From Vibrio sp. HA2012 (GTDB lineage: Bacteria; Pseudomonadota; Gammaproteobacteria; Enterobacterales; Vibrionaceae): 64,000 nucleotides of DNA. The stretch's first letter is position 1. Each line of letters starts with the position of its first letter. Both the position numbers and the translations under genes were made by a program. Below are positions 8,939 through 17,716 of this stretch, one piece after another. The notes beneath the pieces are model-generated. The model was not told the origin of the DNA, did no database searches, and saw nothing but the letters and a program-made list of their open reading frames with translations. The DNA is taken from NCBI RefSeq assembly GCF_002812955.1, contig NZ_PFXK01000003.1, positions 124,001-188,000 on the forward strand, given 5' to 3'.

Positions 8939-9592
8939 ATGACTGAAACAGAAAACAATCGTACAGATGAACTGCTGGGTAAACTGGTAAAACGCTTCGG
9001 TGTAACCAGTTCTAACAAAGATGGGGGCTATCTCCTGCCGGATGGCAGCTTGCTTAATTTACAGCGCTCGATTAAAAGCAACAAGCAGTATCACCGTGAA
9101 GTTGCTGCACTTTTACCGAAAGAGATGCAGGGTGCCTGTGATGAAATAACCATCGTTAATCTGATGATAGCAACCGGAGCAATTCGTTATGAAGCAAAGG
9201 GGAGAGTCCATGTCGCCTCTGAACCAACCCAGGCACAGCGTCGCAAGCTATTTGATATTATGAAATACAGCGAGCATGATTACCTTATTATTGTTTCGGA
9301 CAGAAATGCAGCCACCATCGGTGAACAAAGATTTAAATCACCTCAGGCACACGAACTGTTACAGTTCTTCAACCAATGTTTCAATGGCGAACAGCGTCAA
9401 TATCGCGCGGACGAATTTTCTATCCATAAAAATGGAGATGAATATATTCTGACTTTTCGGCCGGGACAGTCTCTGGCTGCTCATTATAATGCGACATCAG
9501 ACACTTTTATCGTTCAGTCTGATTTCGAAGGCATCCTCCATTTTTTCCGCCAGCAACTTGCTCTTTTCCGACAAAAAGAGGAGCAAATCTGA
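8939..9592 (+). CDS. hypothetical protein
   Basis: A 217-residue soluble protein I do not recognise. The N-terminal part has DGGYLLPDGSLLNLQ, then a segment EITIVNLMIATGAIRYEAKGRVHVASEPT that looks like a compact globular fold. Many basic and glutamine residues follow. There is no signal peptide or TM segment. No good ribosome binding site is seen before the ATG. It is transcribed divergently from the sensor kinase/glgA pair and ends about 130 bases before a binding-protein gene. Confidence 0.7.
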   Translation: MTETENNRTDELLGKLVKRFGVTSSNKDGGYLLPDGSLLNLQRSIKSNKQYHREVAALLPKEMQGACDEITIVNLMIATGAIRYEAKGRVHVASEPTQAQRRKLFDIMKYSEHDYLIIVSDRNAATIGEQRFKSPQAHELLQFFNQCFNGEQRQYRADEFSIHKNGDEYILTFRPGQSLAAHYNATSDTFIVQSDFEGILHFFRQQLALFRQKEEQI

Positions 9593-9721
9593 GGTTATTT
9601 TTGTATACCACCAAAAAATTAAAATAAAGGCCAGCAGTTACAAAAAGACTGACCTATAGTTACCCTGAGGTATTGATATTTAAAATTTAAACGAATAGAT
9701 AACCAATGTAGGAAGGTGCTT

Positions 9722-10609
9722 ATGCTACGCCCTATCATTGCGCTGTTTCTATTGCTTGTTTCAGTCACTATTCCGGCGAAGGAGTGCATCAGTCTGGTGA
9801 CTGCAGGAGATGACCCAAACCCATTCTGGGGTGAAGTCATCAAAGGAGCAATGTCGGCCAGCAATGAATTAAACATCGACCTTTATTTCCGTGGAAGCTC
9901 GGATGCAGAGCGTCAAAAATTAATTATCGACTATATGGTAAAGGCTTACCCATGCACGGGTATGGTCATTGCTCCTGCAACCAGCGATCTCAAAATAACG
10001 ATAGATTCCCTTATCCATGGTGGTTTGGACGTGACTTATATTGACCGGGACATAGGTGGAGACAGAGGCGCGGTAGTTAAATCGGATAATTTCTATGCCG
10101 GAGTACTTGCCGCTCAACTAATGAAACAACAGCTTAGCGGCAGAAAGAATATCGCTTTGCTCCGGGTTAAAAAAGGGGTTGCTTCGACCGAAGCCAGAGA
10201 AGCAGGGTTTATACAGGAAGCTCAGCGACTGGGAATGAATATTGTCATAGACAAATATTTGGGACTGACCATGGCTGAAAGCAGAAAGTGTGCCACTGAT
10301 ATTTTTGCTGCCAATCCCGATATTGATGGTATTTTTACTCCGACAGGAACCACTACCGAAGTAGTACTGAGAATATTAGAAGGTAGAGTATTGCCCACAA
10401 AGCCTGTGCATATAGGTTTCGATGGTTCCGACTATCTGGACAAGAAAATCCGGCGAGAGCAACTGTTCGGTTATATTAAACAAGATCCATTTAATATCGG
10501 CTACTATGGCATCTATTCGATGTATAACCAATTGCACAATAAACACTATGAAAAAGAACTGGGGATATCGGTTATTTTTGTCTCCAGACTCAGCTTAGGC
10601 GTAAAGTAA
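9722..10609 (+). CDS. periplasmic sugar-type substrate-binding protein (orphan)
   Basis: A 295-residue secreted protein of the ribose/galactose-binding (Peripla_BP_4) family. A signal peptide covers about residues 1-20. Typical blocks are DPNPFWGEVIKGA, GMVIAPATSD, VTYIDRDIGGDRGAVVKSDN, EAGFIQEA, DGIFTPTGTTT and HIGFDGSDYL. The start at 9722 is supported by AGGAAGG (9710-9716) 5 bases upstream; GTG at 9716 would destroy this spacing. No ABC permease or ATPase gene is nearby, so it may serve a sensor (as LuxP or TorT do) or a remote transporter. A close paralogue is at 56037-56933, sharing the IDRDxGG and KGVAST(D/E)ARE blocks. Confidence 0.85.
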   Translation: MLRPIIALFLLLVSVTIPAKECISLVTAGDDPNPFWGEVIKGAMSASNELNIDLYFRGSSDAERQKLIIDYMVKAYPCTGMVIAPATSDLKITIDSLIHGGLDVTYIDRDIGGDRGAVVKSDNFYAGVLAAQLMKQQLSGRKNIALLRVKKGVASTEAREAGFIQEAQRLGMNIVIDKYLGLTMAESRKCATDIFAANPDIDGIFTPTGTTTEVVLRILEGRVLPTKPVHIGFDGSDYLDKKIRREQLFGYIKQDPFNIGYYGIYSMYNQLHNKHYEKELGISVIFVSRLSLGVK

Positions 10610-10621
10610 TCCCCCCTTCCG

Positions 10622-10665
10622 AATAAAAAACACCGACTGGTAATCTTTAGGTATCCTGTCGGTGT
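10622..10665 (-). terminator. intrinsic terminator of the CoA-disulfide reductase gene
   Basis: ACACCGAC (10630-10637) pairs with GTCGGTGT (10658-10665). Read on the minus strand, the stem is followed by a T6 run, the classical arrangement for the leftward reductase gene ending at 10694. It can also stop the rightward binding-protein gene. Confidence 0.8.
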
Positions 10666-10693
10666 TTCTGCGTACGCTTAACTTACAGCCTGC

Positions 10694-12391
10694 TTATTTT
10701 TCTCTTGGATAAGGCCATGCCATTACGCCGCCTTCCATAACTCTGGCATTTTTCCAGCCATGAGCCTGAAGAATGAGAGAAGCTTCATAACCACGTAAAG
10801 AGATCTTACAGTAACAGATAATTTCTGTATCTTTATCTTCTGGCAGTTCATCCAGACGTTTTCTCAGCATACCCAGAGGGATCAACGTTTCACCAATACC
10901 AAGACGCATCTGCTCAAACTCATCCGGACCACGCACATCCAAAATAAATGGTTTTTCATTATTTGACAGTTTTTCATGTACAACACATGGAGAAATCCCC
11001 TGCAGACGTCCTTTTAGCTTATTCTGCATCAAATGCGCTGTTGCGACAAAATGATCAATTGCCAGAGAAAACGGCGGTGCATAAGGCATATCCAGATTGA
11101 TAAGATCATCAACCGTAAAGCCGCCTTTCAATGCCATGGCAGCAGTTGCAATCTGCTTACTCACATCACCAGGCCCTACACACTGGACACCCAACACCTT
11201 ACCGGTTTTTTTATCTGCCAGCATCTTACTGATCAGCAAATTAGCGCCCATAAATCCCGGTTTGTCCGGGCTGGCATTTACCACTGTTTCATAGGTATCG
11301 TAACCCAGACGTTTTGCTGCTGCTTCTGAAAGACCGGTAGATCCGGCAGAGAAGTCAAACACCTTACAGATACCGGTTTGCAGTACGCCACTGAATGTAG
11401 CTGAATTACCTGCAATAACATTCTCACCGGCAACACGGCCCTGCAGGTTCGCCAGATCTCCCATTGGGGCATGAACTTTCTTACCTGTGATCAAATTATA
11501 CGATTCTACACAGTCACCGGCCGCATAGATATCAGACTCAGAAGTCTGCATGTATTCATTCACAGCGATACCACCAGTTTCACCAATTGCCAGACCCGCC
11601 GCTTTAGCCAATTCAACATTTGGTCGAACACCGATAGCCACGACAGCAAGTTCACATGGTAATTCTGTACCATTAGCCAGTTTAACACCGGTAAGCTTAC
11701 CTTCTTCACCAAGGAAAGCGGCCACACCGTTATTAGTAATAACGTTAGCACCTTTGGCTCGTACATGGTTCTCAACAATTTCAGCCATTTCCCAGTCAAG
11801 GAACGTCAATAGCTGCGGTGCCAACTCAACCACGGTAATATCAATACCTGCCAGTTCCAGCGCCTCACAGGTTTCGATACCGATCAAACCACCACCAATA
11901 ACTACTGCTTTTTTAATATTCTTTTCGTCCCGGATTTTTCGCAGAAAATCAGCATCTTTCATTGACTGTAACGTCGTGATCCCTTCAAGGTCAGTTCCCG
12001 GGATGGGAGGAATAATAGGCTTAGCGCCGGTACATACCACCAGCTTGTCATAGCTGACAGTGTCAATATCACCAGACTGAAGATGCTTACAGGTCACAGT
12101 ATGTTCTTTCGGATCAATAGCGACCACTTCAGTTTCTGTTCTGGCATCAATACCTTTTGCATTCAAAAAGAATTTAGGATCACGAACCACACCTGTCGGT
12201 GTACTGATTAACTCATTACGATCATCAAATACCCCACCAACATAATATGGATAACCACATGATGCCATGGACAAATCTTTATCTTTTTGCAGCAGAATAA
12301 TTTCAGCGTGTTCATCCAGTCTTCTGGCTTTAGCGGCAGTTTTTGGACCTGCAGCAGAACCACCGATAACCACTATTTTTTTCTTTTTCAT
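10694..12391 (-). CDS. CoA-disulfide/persulfide reductase with rhodanese domain
   Basis: A 565-residue flavoprotein. The FAD motif VIGGSAAG starts at about residue 8; the single redox Cys is in SMASCGYPYY (C45), diagnostic for CoA-disulfide reductases; the NAD(P) motif VVIGGGLIGIE lies near 170; the FAD-tail motif IYAAGDCVE and a dimerisation domain follow. The C-terminal rhodanese domain (about 465-565) has the active-site loop CKISLR (C528). Such fusions reduce CoA disulfides and CoA or sulfur persulfides with NADH. The start ATG at 12391 is preferred because it begins exactly at the dinucleotide fold. A promoter with an overlapping dyad lies upstream. It follows the ORP-like operon in the same direction but after a 212-base gap. 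Confidence 0.9.
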   Translation of the reverse strand: MKKKKIVVIGGSAAGPKTAAKARRLDEHAEIILLQKDKDLSMASCGYPYYVGGVFDDRNELISTPTGVVRDPKFFLNAKGIDARTETEVVAIDPKEHTVTCKHLQSGDIDTVSYDKLVVCTGAKPIIPPIPGTDLEGITTLQSMKDADFLRKIRDEKNIKKAVVIGGGLIGIETCEALELAGIDITVVELAPQLLTFLDWEMAEIVENHVRAKGANVITNNGVAAFLGEEGKLTGVKLANGTELPCELAVVAIGVRPNVELAKAAGLAIGETGGIAVNEYMQTSESDIYAAGDCVESYNLITGKKVHAPMGDLANLQGRVAGENVIAGNSATFSGVLQTGICKVFDFSAGSTGLSEAAAKRLGYDTYETVVNASPDKPGFMGANLLISKMLADKKTGKVLGVQCVGPGDVSKQIATAAMALKGGFTVDDLINLDMPYAPPFSLAIDHFVATAHLMQNKLKGRLQGISPCVVHEKLSNNEKPFILDVRGPDEFEQMRLGIGETLIPLGMLRKRLDELPEDKDTEIICYCKISLRGYEASLILQAHGWKNARVMEGGVMAWPYPREK

Positions 12392-12479
12392 ACTCGTACC
12401 CAATGTTATATAAGCATTAATTTTCAATATATTAAGATGAACAACTGTTTATAAATCATCAATATATTCATCTTAATTT

Positions 12480-12529
12480 ATTAGCATATGCCACTTTGAA
12501 AATTAGCATGTGCTAATAATATCTGTCAA
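12480..12529 (-). promoter_or_regulatory. promoter with overlapping dyad operators for the persulfide reductase
   Basis: On the minus strand a perfect -35 TTGACA (12524-12529) is followed after 18 bases by an extended -10 (TGC-TAATTT, hexamer at 12500-12505). The dyad ATTAGCA-TG-TGCTAAT (12502-12517) covers the spacer and -10, and a second partial copy (ATTAGCATATGCC) starts at 12480, 22 bases further downstream. This is the layout of a repressor operator. ArsR-type persulfide sensors are known to control similar genes, but no regulator gene is adjacent. Confidence 0.6.
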
Positions 12530-12603
12530 TGACATTTATGCCAGAAAGCAATAATTCATAAAAAATCATAGGTAATTAATAGCACATAATATACGTTATA
12601 AAA

Positions 12604-13026
12604 TCACATTTTCTCTTTCGGCTGGATAAACTTTGAAGTAGCGCGCGCCAGAAGCCGCTGACCATGAGTGATCATACCTTCCAACTGATAAATTCCCCTT
12701 CTCTTTCCGGTCAGTTCCGCCGATACCACAAGTTCGGCACCCAGAGGAATAGGAGCGATAAAACGCACTACCAGCTCAGCTGTCAGAGCCTGAATACCAT
12801 GGGAAAACAGACAGTGAGTCATTGCCGCGTCCAGCAATGTGCTCGTCATCCCGCCATGCAACAGGCCGGTATAACCCTGATGCTGTTCTGTTACCAGAAA
12901 CCGGGTTGTCACTCTGTTCTCCGAATCACAATTAAATGCCAATTGTAATGAATCAGAATTGAACTCAGAGAGACCACATACCATGCAGCCTTTGTGGGAT
13001 TGTTTCATTGCGTAATAATCATCCAT
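12604..13026 (-). CDS. hotdog-fold thioesterase (PaaI-like)
   Basis: A 140-residue protein with a single hotdog domain; the signature GLLHGGMTSTLLDAAMTH is the catalytic-helix region of the PaaI/4HBT family, which hydrolyses acyl-CoA thioesters. An N-terminal CMVCG pair (about residues 14-18) is common in this subgroup and could bind metal. It is the last gene of the leftward ORP-like operon, 18 bases after the MBL-fold gene. Its role in that operon is unknown; the next gene left handles CoA disulfides, so a CoA link is possible. Confidence 0.82.
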   Translation of the reverse strand: MDDYYAMKQSHKGCMVCGLSEFNSDSLQLAFNCDSENRVTTRFLVTEQHQGYTGLLHGGMTSTLLDAAMTHCLFSHGIQALTAELVVRFIAPIPLGAELVVSAELTGKRRGIYQLEGMITHGQRLLARATSKFIQPKEKM

Positions 13027-13044
13027 TTATCGTTTCTCCGGTCG

Positions 13045-13914
13045 TTAACAGACTCGTTTAACAAAACCACTACCACCATCGGAAACTCTGTCCCCAAGTA
13101 AAGTTTTCAGAAAACCAATAGCAGCTTCTCCGGTACAATGGCAGGGAATAATAAACTCCGGATACCAATCTCTTAGGGCATCACCGGTGCTTCTTAACCT
13201 TTCTTCGCCAGCACGGTTCAAATGTAGTCCTCCGATAATACCGGCTATTTTTTGCTCTCCTGTGACATATTGAATATGCTGCACAGTATTAATCAAACCG
13301 GAGTGGCAACAACCGGTTAAAATAACCAGCCCTCGCCGGGTCTCAAACCACAGAGAAATATCGTCACTGATAGGATCTGGCATCTTCTTGAATTCATCCA
13401 GAAAAAACGGCCCACCGGTATCTTCCAGCCAGTGCCCTCTGGGTATATCTCCGGAGAAACCAACCCCAGGAAACAGTTCCGTAGATCCGGACAGCAAACA
13501 CACCTGTTCATCCAGTAATGACTGAATAGCCAATCGGTGTTTTTCCGGCATCGCAATCTGTCTCGGAGCCTTATCCGGATAGATGCTGTAACGCCGCTCA
13601 AGAAGAGCCTGCGGATGACAGACCACAGTTACCCTAGGATTGATAGCCAGAAACTCACGAATGCTCCCAGTGTGATCATAATGGCCATGACTAAGCACCA
13701 AAATATCCACTTTAGTCAGGTCGCATCCGAGAACTTCAGCATTCTTAAACAGTATTCCGGTATCATCTGTATTCTGCCCGGTATCAAACAGAATCGTTTT
13801 ACCGTCACACTCAACCCACACAGCAAAACCGTGCTCCGTTAAGAGCCCGGTATTACTGGTGTTATCAATCAAAATACGAAATGTAAGATCGCTAACCACA
13901 ATATTAATCCGCAA
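13045..13914 (-). CDS. metallo-beta-lactamase-fold hydrolase
   Basis: A protein of 289 residues (284 if it starts at the GTG at 13899) with the metal motif LSHGHYDHTG, further ligand regions (LTGCCHSG, GGLHLN) and a late FIIPCHCTGE. This is the MBL subgroup related to archaeal dihydropteridine-phosphate synthase-like proteins that recurs beside NifX/MinD-type genes in anaerobes. The start is uncertain: 13914 is a TTG 9 bases after the previous stop, and neither candidate has a strong ribosome binding site. It is part of the ORP-like operon. Confidence 0.85.
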   Translation of the reverse strand: MRINIVVSDLTFRILIDNTSNTGLLTEHGFAVWVECDGKTILFDTGQNTDDTGILFKNAEVLGCDLTKVDILVLSHGHYDHTGSIREFLAINPRVTVVCHPQALLERRYSIYPDKAPRQIAMPEKHRLAIQSLLDEQVCLLSGSTELFPGVGFSGDIPRGHWLEDTGGPFFLDEFKKMPDPISDDISLWFETRRGLVILTGCCHSGLINTVQHIQYVTGEQKIAGIIGGLHLNRAGEERLRSTGDALRDWYPEFIIPCHCTGEAAIGFLKTLLGDRVSDGGSGFVKRVC

Positions 13915-13923
13915 CTAGATGGT

Positions 13924-14262
13924 CTAGTGATCACAGGCATTCATGCCGGAAACCAAAGTTCCATTCATATAAGACAAGGCCAAAGCTTCGGGACTTTCTG
14001 CCGGAGCTCCAACTACTACGCTAATTGACTGTTCATCAAACAGTTGTCTGGCCTTCTGCCCCATACCGCCGGTAATCACAAGATCAACACTCTTTTCACC
14101 AAGCCAGGCCGGCAACAGTCCCGGTTCGTGTGGGGGGGCATCAATATCTATTCTTGCCGTAATTTGTTTATTGTCCGGGTCGACATCCAGCAGAGCAAAG
14201 CTCTTACAGTGACCAAAATGTAAGTTTAGTAGCCCGTTAGCTACAGGAATGGCTATTTTCAT
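13924..14262 (-). CDS. NifX/ORP-domain protein (third copy)
   Basis: A 112-residue single-domain protein of the dinitrogenase iron-molybdenum cofactor (NifX/NifB C-terminal) superfamily, which includes the Desulfovibrio orange protein. Landmarks are MKIAIPVANG, LHFGHCKSFALLDVD, DLVITGGMGQKARQLF and the closing GMNACDH. His and Cys residues (HFGHC, CDH) are candidate metal ligands. The start at 14262 fits the family, which begins at MKIAI; AAGGA lies 9 bases upstream. It likely carries or inserts a metal-sulfur cluster made with the two ATPases encoded just upstream. Confidence 0.85.
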   Translation of the reverse strand: MKIAIPVANGLLNLHFGHCKSFALLDVDPDNKQITARIDIDAPPHEPGLLPAWLGEKSVDLVITGGMGQKARQLFDEQSISVVVGAPAESPEALALSYMNGTLVSGMNACDH

Positions 14263-14288
14263 GCTCAATTTTCCTTTTGTTTTATTGT

Positions 14289-15167
14289 TTATACGCAGGC
14301 TATCTCCTGCACCTGATTCCATATAGTTTGAATTTCTTGCGAGACAAGACTATCGCCCATCTCGATCACACTTTTTCCGGCAATCTGAGCTTCTGTGATA
14401 CGTTTATCATAGCTAACTCGCCCCAGAATATTGGCCCGATAAGTCCTCGCCAGCATTTCAATGTCTTCCGTTACAGATGGGTTGATATCCCATTTATTCA
14501 CACATAAAGAGACAGGAAGTCCGAAATGTCTGGCCAGCTCCAGAACCCGCTCAATATCATGTTTACCGGATAAGGTCGGCTCAGTCACCAGTACCAGATG
14601 ATCCGCACCGGTAATGGATGCAATCACCGGACAGCCGATCCCCGGAGGACCATCCACCAACAATAAATTTGCTTTGGTTTCCTGCGCTCTTTTCTTCGCC
14701 TCACTGCGTACCAGACTCACCAGCTTGCCCGAGTTTTCGGCGGCAATCCCCAGATGGGCATGAACCATAGGCCCGAACCGGGTATCAGACTGATACCACT
14801 CACCACATTCGCGATCAGGAAAATCGATACAGTGATCCGGGCAGAAATGCACACACACGCCACAGCCTTCACAGGCAACAGGGTCTACGCTGTACTCACC
14901 ACTGTCTTCATCACGAACAATGGCTCCGAACCGGCAGTAATCCGTGCACAAATCACATTGAGAACAGTCTGCTGTACGAATTGATGCTTCATGACCACTG
15001 GTAAAAATATGCTTTTCTCTGATGTCCGGTTTAAGGATCAGGTGCAGATCAGCCGCATCAACATCACAGTCAGCTAATACAGCCTTTTCTGCCAGAGAAG
15101 CAAAGGAGGCTGTCAGGCTGGTTTTACCCGTGCCACCTTTACCGCTCAGAACGATAATTTCTTTCAT
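14289..15167 (-). CDS. P-loop ATPase with two [4Fe-4S] ferredoxin modules (second copy)
   Basis: A 292-residue MinD/Mrp-like ATPase. The deviant Walker A GKGGTGKT is at about residues 9-16. A ferredoxin insertion at about 65-115 has CSQCDLCTDYC and CEGCGVCVHFC, enough for two [4Fe-4S] clusters. LLVDGPPGIGC is the Walker B region. In Desulfovibrio ORP clusters such paired ATPases are partners of the orange protein. Its start overlaps the stop of the first ATPase gene by 4 bases (15164-15167), implying stoichiometric synthesis of a heterodimer. Confidence 0.92.
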   Translation of the reverse strand: MKEIIVLSGKGGTGKTSLTASFASLAEKAVLADCDVDAADLHLILKPDIREKHIFTSGHEASIRTADCSQCDLCTDYCRFGAIVRDEDSGEYSVDPVACEGCGVCVHFCPDHCIDFPDRECGEWYQSDTRFGPMVHAHLGIAAENSGKLVSLVRSEAKKRAQETKANLLLVDGPPGIGCPVIASITGADHLVLVTEPTLSGKHDIERVLELARHFGLPVSLCVNKWDINPSVTEDIEMLARTYRANILGRVSYDKRITEAQIAGKSVIEMGDSLVSQEIQTIWNQVQEIACV

Positions 15168-16015
15168 CCGTTTGCTCCTGCTCTTAATCCATCTTCAATC
15201 GCCGATAACATCTGACGGAAATCCACTTCAAGATCAGGTAATGCTGACAGCAGAGGTTCACCCCGGGAATAAGCCTCAGCAACTTTCCGGTTTTCCGGAA
15301 TACGCAGTAAAACAGCAATGCCTTCTTCCTGACAATACGTATCCACACAGTTATCGAGCTGGTCAAAACGGTTAATGATCACAGCAAACGGACGACCTAA
15401 CTCTTCAACGGTCTTAACCGCAATTTTCAAGTCATGCAGACCAAATGGTGTCGGTTCCGTTACCAGCAGAACAAAATCGGCATCACGTACCGTTGTCACC
15501 ATGGAGCAGGACGTACCCGGTGGAGAATCAATGATCGACAGGCCATCTTCAGCTACATGCTCCTTCACTGCCTTAATCAACGGTGTTGCCATGGCCACCC
15601 CGATATTCAGCACACCTTCAACATATTGAACCTTTCCTGCTCGTCCGTGAATCAGCGAGCCGATAGGATGCATTTCTTCAATAATGGCATTTTCAGGACA
15701 GGCGTACATACACCCGCCACAGCTATGGCAGAGCTCAGGAAAAACGATGGCATACTCTCCCTGAGAAACAATGGCATTAAACTCACAGATATCGGCACAG
15801 TCACCACAACCGTTGCAGAGTTCACGATTAACGACAGGAACCGGGACTGACACCGTATCCGTGACATCAATTTGCGGATGCAGGAACAGCTTTCCATTCG
15901 GCTCTTCCACATCACAATCCAGATAGACCACTTCTTTATCTGCCGACAACGCCAGAGCAACAGATACAGTTGTTTTGCCGGTTCCTCCCTTGCCGGAAGC
16001 AATCGCTAACTTCAT
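15164..16015 (-). CDS. P-loop ATPase with two [4Fe-4S] ferredoxin modules (first copy)
   Basis: A 283-residue paralogue of the adjacent ATPase. Walker A GKGGTGKT at about residues 8-15; ferredoxin motifs CNGCGDCADIC and CHSCGGCMYAC at about 65-110; IDSPPGTSC as Walker B/switch II. It overlaps DUF89 upstream and the second ATPase downstream by 4 bases each. The pair would couple ATP hydrolysis to electron or metal-cluster transfer onto the NifX-like proteins. It is cytoplasmic. Confidence 0.92.
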   Translation of the reverse strand: MKLAIASGKGGTGKTTVSVALALSADKEVVYLDCDVEEPNGKLFLHPQIDVTDTVSVPVPVVNRELCNGCGDCADICEFNAIVSQGEYAIVFPELCHSCGGCMYACPENAIIEEMHPIGSLIHGRAGKVQYVEGVLNIGVAMATPLIKAVKEHVAEDGLSIIDSPPGTSCSMVTTVRDADFVLLVTEPTPFGLHDLKIAVKTVEELGRPFAVIINRFDQLDNCVDTYCQEEGIAVLLRIPENRKVAEAYSRGEPLLSALPDLEVDFRQMLSAIEDGLRAGANG

Positions 16016-16920
16016 ACCCGTTCTCCCGCGACAGCAGCATCAGCTTCAGAACGTTCAGCCAATGCTGATGTAGTACTCACAATCCAATCACCGACCTGAT
16101 AATCATATGCCTTCGCAATAACCGGACATTTAATCTGAGTAAGGAAATAGATTTCTCTTTCCGCTGTATTCAGGGTTTCAAAATTCGCCTGCCCTTTGGC
16201 AATCACAATGTCGGCGGTATTAAAATGTTCGATAAAAGAAGATGAACATTGATGCAGCGGTGTTCCCGGAGCGTCCGTACCATTATCAATCACGTTTGCA
16301 AATTCATTAATTCCGGCTTCAATCGCATCAGCTTCTACGGCATCGTTAATAACAGGAGACCCTTTTACCGCATAGATCACCTCCAGATGTTCGGGAAGCT
16401 GTTCGATCAGTAATCGGTCAAATACCGTTTCTCCGGCATTATCAGCCAGAATGAGCACGGTTTCAGCCTGTTGCAGAGCCTGCTCCAGTTGATCAACCAT
16501 AGTGGTATCCAACGGGTGATGCCGAGCCTTGGCAAACGATGCCTTAATGTTGTCGTCATTCCAGACAGAAATCAGAGCGAAATCCAGAATATTCCCGGCG
16601 ATTGCAAAACGTACTGCCGTTTCAAACGCATCAGCACTTTGTTCTATCTGTTTACGTGCCTGTGGCACGGCGGACAGAGCTATCTGAGTCGAATCTTTCT
16701 TGATTTGCCGATAAGGGTCATCATTCCCTATTTCCTGACGTAGGATCCGATGGATTTTCTGCCCCATTTCCGGGGGAGAAAGGTTCAGATCGAAATCCGA
16801 TATCTGACTTAAAATTCGCCGCATAGCCTGACCAATCAACTCTTCATCCTGACTAATACGACGTCCGGCTTCCAAAGCCTGACGTAAAAAACACGGTATA
16901 CAATCCAAGGTACTTCTCAT
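16012..16920 (-). CDS. DUF89 (ARMT1-like) metal-dependent phosphatase family protein
   Basis: A 302-residue protein of the DUF89/damage-control phosphatase family. The N-terminus has the CIPCFLRQAL signature (C7, C10) typical of the prokaryotic stand-alone branch; the metal site is marked by LADNAGE, and later by KGSPVINDAV and KGQANFE. Family members dephosphorylate sugar or cofactor phosphates; the substrate here is unknown. Its place between NifX-like and ATPase genes suggests a role in cofactor metabolism or repair. The stop overlaps the next gene by 4 bases. Confidence 0.88.
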   Translation of the reverse strand: MRSTLDCIPCFLRQALEAGRRISQDEELIGQAMRRILSQISDFDLNLSPPEMGQKIHRILRQEIGNDDPYRQIKKDSTQIALSAVPQARKQIEQSADAFETAVRFAIAGNILDFALISVWNDDNIKASFAKARHHPLDTTMVDQLEQALQQAETVLILADNAGETVFDRLLIEQLPEHLEVIYAVKGSPVINDAVEADAIEAGINEFANVIDNGTDAPGTPLHQCSSSFIEHFNTADIVIAKGQANFETLNTAEREIYFLTQIKCPVIAKAYDYQVGDWIVSTTSALAERSEADAAVAGERV

Positions 16921-16926
16921 GCTTCA

Positions 16927-17289
16927 TCAGCCCCAGTGAGATTCAGCATTGGCACTATTTATTTCCATCAGGCTTCCACTGTTAAACCGTTCAATACACT
17001 CTTTCAGGCTTACTGCATCAGTATCATAAATTTTCACACCCGCACTCTGCAGCACCTTAAACGCTTTAGGACCACAAAAACCAGTGATCAGATGCTTAGC
17101 TCCCGTCGAAATTATATTCTGAGCCGCCTGAATTCCAGCCCCCTGAGCCGCATTAAGGTTCTGCTCATTATCAACAAACTCACAGCTTTGCTGTTCAGTA
17201 TCGTAAATAAGAAACCCGGGAGCCCGGCCAAAACGTTTGTCTAAGTGACCATCCAGAGTGGTAGAAGAGGTGGTTAAAACGATTTTCAT
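16927..17289 (-). CDS. NifX/ORP-domain protein (second copy)
   Basis: A 120-residue NifX-superfamily protein. The start MKIVLTTSSTTLDGHLDKRFGRAPGFLIYD is like the family, with GAKHLITGFCGPKAFKVL in the second half. ATG at 17289 is chosen because the core domain begins there; an in-frame start 10 codons upstream adds non-family residues. Only 6 bases separate it from the DUF89 gene. It is one of three paralogous cluster-carrier candidates in the operon. Confidence 0.85.
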   Translation of the reverse strand: MKIVLTTSSTTLDGHLDKRFGRAPGFLIYDTEQQSCEFVDNEQNLNAAQGAGIQAAQNIISTGAKHLITGFCGPKAFKVLQSAGVKIYDTDAVSLKECIERFNSGSLMEINSANAESHWG

Positions 17290-17365
17290 ATTGTTATCCT
17301 CAACAGAGTGCAGCCCCATCTGTCAGCACTCTGTGTTATAAGAAATGAGCTATCTAAAACTTACT

Positions 17366-17716
17366 TTATTTTGCATCGACAAATCCGATACGGCCTTGTC
17401 CCATTCCATTTCCGCGTAAACCAGCTCGACGACGACCTTGCCCCATGCCTTTACGACCCTGAGCGGTACAATTACGTCCCGGTCCCATGCCGACATTCAT
17501 TTCCTGATTACGGCTCTGGCCTCTTCCTGAACCTGCACCTTGCCTTCTGCCGCAGCCTCTTCCACCAAAGCCATCTTGTATATTTCTGCGTTGTCTCATT
17601 CGCTTACACTGAGAAGTATTATCTCCGTTTACCTGATTGTCTGTTACATTGACACCAAGACCACGCCCTGTTTTTGGCCCGTTACCCATAGGCCCCGTTT
17701 TGTCATATCCAGGCAT
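17366..17716 (-). CDS. DUF5320-type Gly/Arg-rich protein
   Basis: A 116-residue low-complexity basic protein. It opens with MPGYDKTGPMGNGPKTGRGLG, the hallmark of DUF5320 proteins found beside NifX/MinD clusters in anaerobes, and continues with repeated GRGCGRRQG, GMGPGRNC and GMGQGR units with scattered Cys. Function unknown; the composition suggests a flexible scaffold or a metal- or nucleic-acid-binding protein. Its ATG shares bases with the stop of the upstream NifX gene (TAATG), so the two are translationally coupled. Confidence 0.82.
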   Translation of the reverse strand: MPGYDKTGPMGNGPKTGRGLGVNVTDNQVNGDNTSQCKRMRQRRNIQDGFGGRGCGRRQGAGSGRGQSRNQEMNVGMGPGRNCTAQGRKGMGQGRRRAGLRGNGMGQGRIGFVDAK

